Positions 6,649 through 14,300 are shown, counted from the first letter of the stretch. The stretch: DNA of 22,357 nucleotides from UBA4285 sp050944355 (GCA_050944355.1 JBMNQX010000022.1:1-22357), one strand, 5' to 3'. Made by a program: numbers and translations. Notes: a model not told the origin generated them from the letters alone.

Positions 6649-8364
6649 CAGCAGAAAAGTGCACGGGAAAGAAAATGGTGGGCACAGTTTGACTGCCTCG
6701 AGCTCGGGAGCGGATGGGACGAAAGCGACATACGCAAACCGCAGATTCTGATTGAAGACGTGTATGGGGATTCGCACCCCGGCAGCACGCATCTGAACAA
6801 GCTCTCCGAGCAGGCGAAATACGGCGTCTTTGAGGCGGGCGGTTATCCGGCGCAGTATCACGTCACAGATGTCTGCGACGGCTGCGCCCAGGGACACGAC
6901 GGCATGAACGTGGTGCTTGCCTCGCGCGAGGCCATCGCCAACATGGTCGAGGTTCACGCGTCGGCGGTTCCGTGGGACGGGATGATCCTGTCCTCGAGCT
7001 GCGACAAATCGATCCCCGCGCACCTGAAGGCGATCGCGCGGATGAACATCCCGGCGGTCTTCATTCCGGGCGGGAGCATGCGGCCGGGACCGGACATGAC
7101 GACGAGCCTCGTTGCCGGCGACATTTCGCTGCGTGAGAAGCGGAAAGACGAAATCACACCGGATGAAATCCGGGATTACAAGCTGACGGGCTGTCCGTCC
7201 TGCGGCGCGTGCCAGTTCCTCGGGACCGCCAGCACGATGCAGTGCATCGCGGAGGCGCTGGGCCTTGCGCTCCCCGGAAGCGCTCTTGCCCCCGCGACGA
7301 TGCAGGATATCCTCTGGTACGCCAGAAAAGCGGGAAAGAAGATTCTGGAGCTCGCCGAGAAGGGAATCACGCCGGACAAGATTCTGACCCCGGCGGCGTT
7401 TCGCAACGCCATCATCGTGCACAGCGCGATCGGCGGTTCGACGAACGCGATGATCCATCTGCCGAGCATTGCCCGGGAAGTCGGGTACGACCTGCCGATG
7501 GAACTGTTCGACGAGATCAATCACAAGGTGCCGCACATCGGCAACATGTATCCGAGCGGGCAGTATCCGACGGAATGCTTCTGGTTTGCAGGCGGCGTTC
7601 CGATGGTGGAAGAATACTTAAAAGACATGCTGGATCTCGACGTGATGACGGTCACGGGAAAGACGCTCGGCGAAAATCTGGAGGACCTGAAAGCCGATCA
7701 TTTCTACGAGAGGAACCTCGGTTTCCTGCACAACTACGGCCTGACGCGCGATCAGGTGATTGTGCCGCCGGACAAGGCGGGGGAGATCGGGAGCGTTGCG
7801 GTTCTGAAGGGCAACATCGCGCCGGAGGGCGCGGTGATCAAGTACTCCGCCTGTCAGAAGAGTCAGCGCAAAGCCACGTGCGTGGCGCGCGTCTTTGACC
7901 GCGAGGAGGACGCCTATGAAGCGGTCGTGCAGCACCGGATTCACCCGGGCGATATCGTCGTCATCCGATTTGAGGGGCCGAGGGGCAGCGGCATGCCGGA
8001 GATGCTCATGACGACGGAGGCGATTGTCTGCGACGAAGAGCTGAACGGGACGGTTGCGCTGATAACCGACGGACGCTTTTCCGGCGCGACGCGCGGCGCC
8101 GCCATCGGCCATGTGTCCCCGGAGGCGGCGAGCGGAGGGCCGATCGCTTTCGTCGAAGAGGGCGATCTGATTTCGTACGACGTGGCTGCCCGCAGCGTGA
8201 ACCTCACGGGAATTCACGGCAGAAACGTGACGCCCGAGGAAGCGGCAAAGGAACTGGAAAGACGCTCCGAAAAAGGCATCCCGCCGCGCCCGAAGCGCCG
8301 CGGCTTCTATAAACTGTACACGGATCACGCGCTGTCGGCCATGAAAGGCGGCGGTCTGGAATAA
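6646..8364 (+). CDS. IlvD/Edd-family sugar-acid dehydratase (YjhG/YagF-like)
   Basis: A predicted Fe-S dehydratase that removes water from an aldonic acid to give a 2-keto-3-deoxy acid. It resembles the E. coli xylonate dehydratases YjhG/YagF more than IlvD, sharing the patterns VCDGxxQGxxGM, SCDKxxPA, CQFLGTAxTxQ, GGSTNxxxHxPxIA and DVMTVTGxTLxENL. Likely cluster ligands are Cys77, Cys119 and Cys189, with extra nearby cysteines at 80, 183 and 186. At 572 residues it is clearly shorter than YjhG/YagF (about 655). AAGGA lies 8 bases before the ATG. It is followed after 20 bases by a DapA-family aldolase, the same pairing as YjhG-YjhH and YagF-YagE. True substrate (xylonate, arabinonate or a hexonate) is not readable; a role in branched-chain amino acid synthesis is less likely. 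Confidence 0.87.
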   Translation: MQQKSARERKWWAQFDCLELGSGWDESDIRKPQILIEDVYGDSHPGSTHLNKLSEQAKYGVFEAGGYPAQYHVTDVCDGCAQGHDGMNVVLASREAIANMVEVHASAVPWDGMILSSSCDKSIPAHLKAIARMNIPAVFIPGGSMRPGPDMTTSLVAGDISLREKRKDEITPDEIRDYKLTGCPSCGACQFLGTASTMQCIAEALGLALPGSALAPATMQDILWYARKAGKKILELAEKGITPDKILTPAAFRNAIIVHSAIGGSTNAMIHLPSIAREVGYDLPMELFDEINHKVPHIGNMYPSGQYPTECFWFAGGVPMVEEYLKDMLDLDVMTVTGKTLGENLEDLKADHFYERNLGFLHNYGLTRDQVIVPPDKAGEIGSVAVLKGNIAPEGAVIKYSACQKSQRKATCVARVFDREEDAYEAVVQHRIHPGDIVVIRFEGPRGSGMPEMLMTTEAIVCDEELNGTVALITDGRFSGATRGAAIGHVSPEAASGGPIAFVEEGDLISYDVAARSVNLTGIHGRNVTPEEAAKELERRSEKGIPPRPKRRGFYKLYTDHALSAMKGGGLE

Positions 8365-8384
8365 CCGGAGGTAAGTCAAAAGAC

Positions 8385-9281
8385 ATGAACGCAAAGTATA
8401 TCACGCCGTCCGTCACGATCTTCCATGAGGACATGAGTCTTGACCTCGAGGGTCAGGGAAGACTTTTCGAGCATCTGATTGGCGGCGGCGTCGACGGAAT
8501 CCTAGTAAATGGCAGCATCGGCGAGTTTTTTGCGATGCCGCTCGAACAGAGAAAACAGCTGGCGAAATTTGCCGTGAAAGCGGTCGACCACCGCGTGAAG
8601 CTTTTCGTCGGCACGATGGACATGGTTTACGACAACATCGTCCCGTTTTCCAATGAAATTCTCGCGGAGGGCGCCGACGCGGTGATGATCATTTCACCGT
8701 ATTATTTCTGGTTCAGGGACGATCAGCTCTTCGATTACTACGACGGCCTGATCGGAAAGATCAACGGACCGGTCTATCTGTACAATTTTCCGGACAGAAC
8801 CGGCTACAATCTGAGCCCTTCGCTTGTGCTGCGCCTCGCTGACAAATATCCGAACCTGCGCGGCATCAAGGACACGATCAGCGGCGTGGATCACACGCGC
8901 GATCTCGTGAAGATGGTCAAGTCAAAGCATTCGAATTTTGAGGTGTATTCCGGGTTTGACGACAACGCCGCCCACAACGTTCTCAATGGCGGCGACGGGA
9001 TCATCGGGGGACTCAGCAACATCATCCCGGAACTCTGCAGCAAGTGGATGAAGGCCCTGCGCGCAAACGACGCGATCGGGATCGCGGAGGGCCAGCGGAT
9101 GATCAACCGGATGTTTGACATTTATTCGGTCGCACCGGTGTTCATTCCGGCGATCAAGGAAGCCGTAAGGCTGCGCGGAGTTGTTGACAGCAGCGTCTGC
9201 ACGAAGCCGATGCCGGTGATTTCGCCGGAACAGGATGAACAGATTCGCGCGATTCTGCGCCGGGAAGGCATCGATGTCTGA
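8385..9281 (+). CDS. DapA-family 2-keto-3-deoxy sugar-acid aldolase (YagE/YjhH-like)
   Basis: A 298-residue class I aldolase of the dihydrodipicolinate synthase/N-acetylneuraminate lyase family. The Schiff-base Lys is Lys162 in GIKDT, and the catalytic Tyr is Tyr133 in YLYNFPDRTG. The substrate-carboxylate loop reads GSIGE (43-47) in place of the more usual GTTGE. Its position directly behind a sugar-acid dehydratase indicates cleavage of the 2-keto-3-deoxy product to pyruvate plus an aldehyde (glycolaldehyde if the substrate is a pentonate), rather than lysine synthesis. GGAGG precedes the ATG. Its last 8 bases overlap the next gene. Confidence 0.88.
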   Translation: MNAKYITPSVTIFHEDMSLDLEGQGRLFEHLIGGGVDGILVNGSIGEFFAMPLEQRKQLAKFAVKAVDHRVKLFVGTMDMVYDNIVPFSNEILAEGADAVMIISPYYFWFRDDQLFDYYDGLIGKINGPVYLYNFPDRTGYNLSPSLVLRLADKYPNLRGIKDTISGVDHTRDLVKMVKSKHSNFEVYSGFDDNAAHNVLNGGDGIIGGLSNIIPELCSKWMKALRANDAIGIAEGQRMINRMFDIYSVAPVFIPAIKEAVRLRGVVDSSVCTKPMPVISPEQDEQIRAILRREGIDV

Positions 9282-9540
9282 GCCGTACTATGTGTATCTT
9301 CTGCGCTGCAGCGACGGAACGATCTACTGCGGCAGCACAAATAATCTGGAGCGGCGCGTTAAGGCGCACAACAGCGGGAAGGGCGCCAAGTACACGAGGA
9401 CGCGCCGCCCGGTCTGTCTTGTCTATTCGGAGACGCTCGCCTCAAAATCTGAGGCGCTCCGGCGTGAGGCGGCGCTGAAGAAACTGACCCGCGGCGAGAA
9501 GCTTGCGCTGATCGAAGGGAAAAACAGGAAAGAAAAATAA
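9274..9540 (+). CDS. GIY-YIG domain protein (UPF0213/YhbQ type)
   Basis: An 88-residue single-domain GIY-YIG protein. It shows YYVYLLRC at the position of the GIY strand, YCGSTNNLERRV for YIG and the catalytic Arg region, and KYTRTRRPVCLVYSE with the downstream Glu. Such small proteins are common in bacteria and are assumed to be nucleases; their role is poorly known. The start at 9274 gives the family N-terminus, has GGGAAGG upstream, and overlaps the aldolase stop by 8 bases, implying translational coupling. It probably has no functional tie to sugar-acid catabolism. Confidence 0.87.
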   Translation: MSEPYYVYLLRCSDGTIYCGSTNNLERRVKAHNSGKGAKYTRTRRPVCLVYSETLASKSEALRREAALKKLTRGEKLALIEGKNRKEK

Positions 9541-9591
9541 GCGGGCATGCGGCCTGAGAGCGCCTTTGCGGCGCGGACGGGCGGATGCCTG

Positions 9592-9601
9592 CATTTGTCA
9601 T
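9592..9601 (-). repeat. Dispersed intergenic word ATGACAAATG (copy 3, minus strand)
   Basis: An exact copy on the minus strand, immediately before the ribosome site of the metallophosphoesterase gene. Confidence 0.5.
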
Positions 9602-9612
9602 GGAGAGTTTGT

Positions 9613-10329
9613 ATGAGTTTGTACGCAATCGGCGATCTGCACCTGCACTTCGGGACGGACAGGTTTCCGAAGCTGCAGGAGACGGATCCGGATTGGGCCG
9701 GGCACGAGGAAAAGGTGAAACGAAACTGTGCGCGGCTGATCGGCCCTGAGGACACGCTGGTGCTCGTCGGGGATCACACGTGGGGACGGGACGCGGTCGA
9801 GCGGCGGCCGGACTTTGAATTCATTGAGGCGCTGCCGGGCCGGAAGATTCTGACCCGCGGCAATCACGACATGTTCTGGGAGGCGAAGCACACCGACGAG
9901 CTGCGGCAGAGATATGAGGAAATGTACGACGGAGGTCTCGAGTTTGTGCAGGCTTCTTTCACGGCGTGGCGGGACTACGCGCTGGTCGCCACCAAGGGCT
10001 ACACGTATGAGGGGCTGGACACGCCGGAGCACGCGGAAAAGCTGGTGCGCCGGGAGCTCGGCCGCCTGAAGAAGGGGCTGGACGAGGCGCAGGCGGCCGG
10101 TTTCCGGAAGATCATCATTTTTCTGCACTATCCGCCGACCAATATCCTCGAGCGCGAGAGCGGCTTCACGAGGATGGCAGAGGATTACGGCGCCGAGCAG
10201 GTGGTCTACGCCCACTGCCACGGGCGCGCGCGGTTTCACGACAGCATCCGCGGGATGTTTCACGGCGTGTACTACTCGCTCGTCTCCGGCGACAGTCTCG
10301 ACTGGTGCCCGAAGAAAATTGTGGAGTGA
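9613..10329 (+). CDS. Calcineurin-like metallophosphoesterase
   Basis: A 238-residue predicted cytoplasmic phosphohydrolase with all the family metal-binding motifs: Asp8 and His10 in GDLHLHFG, Asp54 in VGDHTWG, GNHD at 83-86, His172 in FLHYPPT, and His201/His203 in YAHCHG (usually GHxH). Its native substrate, whether protein, nucleotide or other phosphoester, cannot be inferred. ATG 9613 follows GGAGAG and opens directly into the first motif strand, so the in-frame upstream start at 9547 is rejected. It lies 72 bases after the GIY-YIG gene and 32 bases before an HD-domain phosphohydrolase, so two phosphohydrolases are probably co-transcribed. Confidence 0.88.
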   Translation: MSLYAIGDLHLHFGTDRFPKLQETDPDWAGHEEKVKRNCARLIGPEDTLVLVGDHTWGRDAVERRPDFEFIEALPGRKILTRGNHDMFWEAKHTDELRQRYEEMYDGGLEFVQASFTAWRDYALVATKGYTYEGLDTPEHAEKLVRRELGRLKKGLDEAQAAGFRKIIIFLHYPPTNILERESGFTRMAEDYGAEQVVYAHCHGRARFHDSIRGMFHGVYYSLVSGDSLDWCPKKIVE

Positions 10330-10361
10330 GTGGATGACGATAAGTAAGAAAGGACAATCAA

Positions 10362-10949
10362 ATGACGGATTCGCAGCGCGAGCGGCTTGAAAAGCAGATT
10401 CGGTTTATTCTCGAGATCGACAAGGAAAAGAATATTCTGCGGCAGACGCATCTCACGGATCACGGCAGACGCGAAGATGACGCGGAGCACGCGTGGCACA
10501 TGGCTGTGATGACATTCCTCCTGCAGGAATACTCAAATGAGAAGATCGACGTCGGCCACACGATGATGCTCTGTCTCGTACACGATCTGGTTGAGATCGA
10601 TGCCGGCGACACATACGCATACGACGAAGAAGGAAAGAAGACACAGGAGGACCGCGAGAGCAGGGCGGCGGACCGGATTTTCGGCCTGCTCCCCGACGAT
10701 CAGAAGGCGCTTCTGCATGAACTTTTCAACGAGTTTGAGCAGGACGAGACGCCGGAGGCGCATTTCGCGCACGCCATGGACAACTTTCAGCCGCTTCTCC
10801 TCAACACGTCAAACGGCGGCAGCGACTGGACTGAGCACGGCGTGAAGCGGGCCCAGATTGAAGGCCGACAGGGCCGCACGGCCGCCGGCTCGAAGATCCT
10901 CTATGAAAAGACAGAAGAACTGCTGGATGAGCACTTTGGGAAAGGCTAA
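10362..10949 (+). CDS. HD-domain phosphohydrolase (YfbR/COG1896-like)
   Basis: A 195-residue protein of the HD superfamily. Metal ligands are visible as His43 in EDDAEHAWH, His74-Asp75 in LVHDLVEID, with Glu79 following, and Asp140 in HAMDNFQP. The arrangement matches YfbR-type 5'-deoxynucleotidases and related COG1896 proteins, which act on (deoxy)nucleoside monophosphates. The exact substrate is inferred. The ribosome site is AAAGGA. It is the last gene of the run; its stop codon runs directly into the hairpin-repeat array, and no classical terminator is seen apart from the first repeat hairpin. Confidence 0.87.
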   Translation: MTDSQRERLEKQIRFILEIDKEKNILRQTHLTDHGRREDDAEHAWHMAVMTFLLQEYSNEKIDVGHTMMLCLVHDLVEIDAGDTYAYDEEGKKTQEDRESRAADRIFGLLPDDQKALLHELFNEFEQDETPEAHFAHAMDNFQPLLLNTSNGGSDWTEHGVKRAQIEGRQGRTAAGSKILYEKTEELLDEHFGKG

Positions 10950-11390
10950 AAAGCTGAGGTGGCATCGGAATTTATCGAAAAGAGCGTCATCCGATGCTCG
11001 GTCAAGTCTGTGAACGGCAAGTTGGCATCGGAAACCGCCGAAAATTTGCTTTCCCGATGTATTTTGCTCGCCCGGAGAGTCGAGATGGCATCGGGATCAT
11101 TTTTTTAACTTGCTTTCCGATGCGCATTGCCAGCTTGGAAAGCAGTCGAGACATCGGAAACCTTCAATAATGATCATTTCCGATGCATTTAGCAAGTAAA
11201 TAACGCTGCGGTGACATCGGGATTCACCTAAAAAGGCACTGCCCGATGCTTGGCCAGAGACCGTGCATCGAAAGCAGCTTCATAATGTGTTTTCCGATGC
11301 GCTTGATTGGTCTTAAAAGCCGAGCTGGCATCGAAAGATACCTCTTAAATTGTTTTCCGATGCGTTCCACTGAATCAAAGCTTTTTCTAT
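10950..11390. repeat. Hairpin-repeat array, left block (7 units, 63-bp period)
   Basis: Seven degenerate tandem units start at 10962, 11025, 11088, 11151, 11214, 11265 and 11328. The spacing is exactly 63 bp except one 51-bp unit (11214). Each unit has a left arm close to GCATCGGAAA and a right arm close to TTTCCGATGC ending 36 nt from the unit start, then a 27-nt linker with a loose GAAAGC-GAGGTG end. The 16 bases between arms vary. The arm distance is fixed in all seven units although the loops differ, which points to selection for or origin from a hairpin. The block begins at the stop codon of the HD gene. No credible gene lies in it. Confidence 0.85.
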
Positions 11391-11452
11391 ATCTATTATA
11401 CATGAATTGTTCTAAAGTATTCCTATCCTAATAAATTTATGGTAATATACAC

Positions 11453-11487
11453 ATGGCAAAACAGCAACCAACAGTTTCATTTGCCAT
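11453..11487 (+). other. Inverted repeat in the leader of the nuclease-like gene
   Basis: ATGGCAAA (11453-11460) pairs with TTTGCCAT (11480-11487) around a 19-nt loop and is followed by an A/T-rich stretch with a run of five T. It could be a weak terminator or leader structure. The wider region 11391-11586 is A/T-rich with no gene; the only other clear signal is an AGGAGG ribosome site at its end. Its right arm contains a one-mismatch copy of the dispersed word (11478-11487). Confidence 0.35.
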
Positions 11488-11586
11488 CTTTAATAATTTT
11501 TCAATCATCTGTTTTTCATAATTTCTAAGTCATCATTTCAGGTATATGGGGCAACAGCTCTCTTACTGCTTTTTCAAGGAGGATTT

Positions 11587-12414
11587 ATGAATCGTACCCA
11601 ATTGCTATCATCAGATTTTTATGAGCAGGCAGCGAAATATCTGTCTGAATTGCGACTCGCAGAAAGTAATTTGATTGACCGGCTGAACAAATATCCGCAG
11701 GGGAAAATCCATATAATCCGGCGCGGGCGTAGTGGCAGGGCAATGTATTACGTCCGGCGATCTCCTTCTGAGCGCTCGGGAAAATATATTTCTGTTCATG
11801 ATGAAAAAACGCTGCGAATATTCCTCCAAAAATCATACGACGACAAACTGCTCAAATTGCTGCGGTTTGAAGCGGAAAACCTTGAGAAATTTCTCGCATC
11901 AACCGACAAGTACCCGGAGCAAAGACGTGCTTTGTACACAGAATATCCTTTGAATTCACGAAAGCTGTTGAAGCCAATAGATATGCCAGATGAAGTATTT
12001 GCAAAAGAATGGCTTGAGATTCCATTTGTCACAAAAGGATTAACGGAAAATACTGCCGATTTTATTTCAGAAAATGGTGAACACGTTCGTTCAAAATCGG
12101 AACTTGCCATTGCAAATGCACTATACCGGTATAAAATTCCGTATAAATACGAATGCCCGCTGATTCTGCATGGTGGCAAAGTAATTTATCCGGATTTCAC
12201 GGTTTTAAATGTGAGAAAGAGAACTGTTTTGTATTGGGAGCACAGAGGAATGATGGATGACAGAGATTACGCCAGATATGCGGTCAGCCGTATTAAGGAT
12301 TATCAAAAAAGCCAAATCTATTTGGGAGAAAGTCTTATCGTGACAGAAGAAACACTCACACAGCCGCTGGGAACAGACGAAATTCATAGTGTTATTAAAA
12401 AATATTGCATGTAA
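11587..12414 (+). CDS. Putative PD-(D/E)XK-type nuclease inside the hairpin array
   Basis: A 275-residue protein with a clear AGGAGG site 6 bases before its ATG. The N-terminal half (1-125) is charged and helical with an IHIIRRGRSGRAMYYVRR strand pair and no recognised domain. The C-terminal half looks like a restriction-endonuclease-like core: Glu172 in VRSKSELAIANALY, Asp203 in VIYPDFTVLN, and Glu218 in LYWEHRGMMDD, in the order and spacing of PD-(D/E)XK enzymes; the usual Lys is not obvious. I have no gene name for it. By eye its codons are much richer in A/T at third positions than every neighbour, indicating recent transfer. Its final codons (GCATGTAA) form the left arm of the next repeat unit, so gene and array are physically fused. 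There is no methylase, cas gene or transposase next to it. Confidence 0.7.
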   Translation: MNRTQLLSSDFYEQAAKYLSELRLAESNLIDRLNKYPQGKIHIIRRGRSGRAMYYVRRSPSERSGKYISVHDEKTLRIFLQKSYDDKLLKLLRFEAENLEKFLASTDKYPEQRRALYTEYPLNSRKLLKPIDMPDEVFAKEWLEIPFVTKGLTENTADFISENGEHVRSKSELAIANALYRYKIPYKYECPLILHGGKVIYPDFTVLNVRKRTVLYWEHRGMMDDRDYARYAVSRIKDYQKSQIYLGESLIVTEETLTQPLGTDEIHSVIKKYCM

Positions 12415-12843
12415 TGTTCCTGATTTGATTTGTATATCGATGCCTATCATTCGCTTTGAAAGCTGCGGAGCATCGGGAGGCATTAAATCAGGCCGCGCCC
12501 GATGCCTTCCATTGCCCGAGAAAGCCGCGGAAACATCGAAACTTGCCAATTAACTTGCATTCCGATGCGTTGAAAGGTATGACAAACTCATTGGTCATCG
12601 GAAGCCATTTTTTAACGTGTATTCCGATTCATTTGATCGATTTAGAAAGTAGTAGGGGCATCGGAAACATTCGGAAAACTTGCTTTTCCGATGCTTTTCG
12701 CCGGCCATGAATGCTGAAATCGCATCGGAAAGTATCGAAAAGAGCGGCGCCCGATGCCTGACCAAGTCCATGAATAGTAAGTTGGCATCGGAAACCGCTG
12801 AAAATTTGCTTCCCCGATGCATTTTGCTCGCCCGGAGAGTTAA
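12407..12843. repeat. Hairpin-repeat array, right block (7 units)
   Basis: Units start at 12407 (degenerate, overlapping the end of the nuclease-like gene), 12470, 12533, 12595, 12658, 12722 and 12785. Spacings are 63, 63, 62, 63, 64 and 63. The arms are as in the left block. The last two units (from 12722 and 12785) are near copies of the first two units of the left block (from 10962 and 11025), including their otherwise variable loops and linkers. The block ends against the argG terminator stem. Short open frames across it are by-products of the period being a multiple of three. Confidence 0.85.
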
Positions 12844-12888
12844 AGCCCCGCTTCAGGATGCCGGAACATCCGAAGCGGGGCTGCTTTT
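12844..12888. terminator. Terminator shared by argG and the repeat/nuclease region
   Basis: An 11-bp stem AGCCCCGCTTC / GAAGCGGGGCT (12844-12854 with 12872-12882) encloses a second pairing GGATG/CATCC. TTTT at 12885-12888 follows on the plus strand, and a shorter TTT on the minus strand. It lies about 30 bases past the argG stop, between convergent genes, and probably works both ways. Confidence 0.8.
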
Positions 12889-12915
12889 GTCTTGCTGTTT
12901 ATTTCTTCTCAGGGT

Positions 12916-14151
12916 TTACTTGCCCATTTCTTTTTTCTCTTCCTGCAGCTTCTGGTGCTTCATGCCGCGGACTTTGCTCGAAAGGCCGAAGAGGTTGATG
13001 AAGCCGGAAGCATCCTTGTGATCGTAGAGATCGCCGGTCGTGAAGGAAGCGAGAGACTGGCTGTAGAGCGAGTATGGCGATGTCTCGCCGGCGCGGATGA
13101 TGTTGCCCTTGTAGAGTTTGAATTTGACTTCGCCGGTCACGTACTCCTGGGTGACATTCATGAACGCGGTGATCGCCTCGCGGCTCGGAGTGAACCATTT
13201 GCCCTCGTAGATCAGCTCGGCGAGACGGGTTGCGAGCGCTTCCTTGAGCTCTGTGGTCTCGCGGTCGAGGATGAGCTCCTCGAGCTGCTGGTGGGCTTCA
13301 TAGAGGATGGTTCCGCCCGGGGTCTCATAGACGCCGCGGGACTTCATGCCGACGACGCGGTTCTCGACGATGTCCACGATGCCGATGCCGTTGCGGGCAC
13401 CCATCTCGTTCAGGGTGCGGATGATGTCAGCGACTTTCATGGCCTTGCCGTTGACCGTCTTCGGAACGCCCTTCTCAAATGTCATGGTGACCGACTCGGT
13501 CTTGTCCGGTGCCTCCTGCGGCGTCACGCCCAGAACGAGCAGATGCTTGTAGTTCGGCTCGTTGGAAGGATCTTCGAGTTCCAGGCCTTCGTGAGAGAGG
13601 TGCCAGAGGTTGCGGTCGCGGCTGTAACTGCTCGCCGCGTCAAACGGGAGATCGATGCCGTGCTTGTGGCAGTAGTCGATTTCGTCGTCGCGGGACTGCA
13701 GCGTCCACTTCGGGTCGCGCCACGGAGCGATGATCTGGATGTCCGGAGCCAGAGCCTTGATGGCGAGCTCAAAACGGATCTGGTCATTGCCCTTGCCGGT
13801 CGCGCCGTGGCAGATGGCTACGGCATGCTCTTTGCGCGCGATCTCGACCAGGCGCTTCGCGATGCACGGGCGCGCCATGGAAGTGCCGAGCAGATACTTG
13901 TTTTCATATACGGCGTGAGCCTGTACGCACGGAACGATATAATTTTCGGCGAAGTCGTCCGTCAGATCCTCGATGTACAGTTTGGTGGCGCCGCTGGCCG
14001 CCGCGCGCTTGTCGAGTCCGTCGAGCTCCTTGCCCTGACCGACGTCAGCGCAGACGCAGACTACATCGTAATTGTAATTTTCCTTCAGCCACGGAATGAT
14101 TGTGGTCGTATCCAGACCGCCGGAATACGCAAGAATAACTTTATCCTTCAT
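12916..14151 (-). CDS. argG: Argininosuccinate synthase
   Basis: ArgG joins citrulline and aspartate using ATP to form argininosuccinate, the penultimate step of arginine synthesis. The 411-residue protein opens MKDKVILAYSGGLDTTTII, the family's PP-loop ATP site. It continues with VVCVCADVGQG, ARPCIAKRLVEIA, AICHGATGKGNDQIRFE and RDRNLWHLSHEGLELEDP, all diagnostic. ATG 14151 has GGAGGAG 5 bases upstream; the open frame extends to 14280, but the extension is not family-like. It is divergent from argJ with shared ARG-box-like sites. argH is not adjacent. Confidence 0.97.
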   Translation of the reverse strand: MKDKVILAYSGGLDTTTIIPWLKENYNYDVVCVCADVGQGKELDGLDKRAAASGATKLYIEDLTDDFAENYIVPCVQAHAVYENKYLLGTSMARPCIAKRLVEIARKEHAVAICHGATGKGNDQIRFELAIKALAPDIQIIAPWRDPKWTLQSRDDEIDYCHKHGIDLPFDAASSYSRDRNLWHLSHEGLELEDPSNEPNYKHLLVLGVTPQEAPDKTESVTMTFEKGVPKTVNGKAMKVADIIRTLNEMGARNGIGIVDIVENRVVGMKSRGVYETPGGTILYEAHQQLEELILDRETTELKEALATRLAELIYEGKWFTPSREAITAFMNVTQEYVTGEVKFKLYKGNIIRAGETSPYSLYSQSLASFTTGDLYDHKDASGFINLFGLSSKVRGMKHQKLQEEKKEMGK

Positions 14152-14227
14152 AAGCTCCTCCCAGAAAATCAAAAATAGCGGCGAAGCGCCTCCATGGCAA
14201 ATGAAAATCCCCCGCCGTACCTTCTTA

Positions 14228-14256
14228 ACTATAGCCTGAGAGAGAAGCAAAATCAA
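14228..14256 (-). promoter_or_regulatory. Promoter of argG
   Basis: On the minus strand, TTGATT (14251-14256) and TATAGT (14228-14233) are spaced by 17 bases. The ARG-box-like sites lie just upstream of the -35. Confidence 0.6.
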
Positions 14257-14264
14257 GCACACGA

Positions 14265-14300
14265 TGTTATAAATATGCAAAATTAATGTATAAATATAAG
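14265..14300. promoter_or_regulatory. Pair of ARG-box-like sites between argG and argJ
   Basis: TGTTATAAATAT (14265-14276) and TGTATAAATAT (14287-14297) are tandem A/T-rich elements 22 bases apart. The second reads TGTATA-AA-TATAAG, a near dyad. This resembles the paired 18-bp ARG boxes bound by ArgR/AhrC hexamers, which are spaced about two helical turns apart. Their place between divergent arginine genes supports the reading. Confidence 0.45.

Noticed and set aside
9547..9612. Upstream extension of the metallophosphoesterase
   Set aside because: The extension has no ribosome site and precedes the family N-terminal strand; ATG 9613 has GGAGAG just upstream.
10962..12843. CRISPR array (36-nt repeat plus 27-nt spacer geometry)
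   Set aside because: The geometry is suggestive, but the repeats are degenerate, with variable interiors and only the arms kept. The linkers share a consensus instead of being unique, two linkers are duplicated at the far end, and no cas genes are near.
11025..12847. A protein with 21-residue tandem repeats, since 63 bp is 21 codons
   Set aside because: Frames giving peptides such as GIGNRRKFAFPM are interrupted by stops (for example within the unit from 11151), the 62- and 64-bp units shift frame, and no ribosome site or common start is present. The conserved parts are the complementary arms.
12892..14178. Long plus-strand open frame opposite argG
   Set aside because: It is a by-product of GC-rich codon use on the opposite strand; argG is unambiguous and the plus-strand peptide has no domain character.
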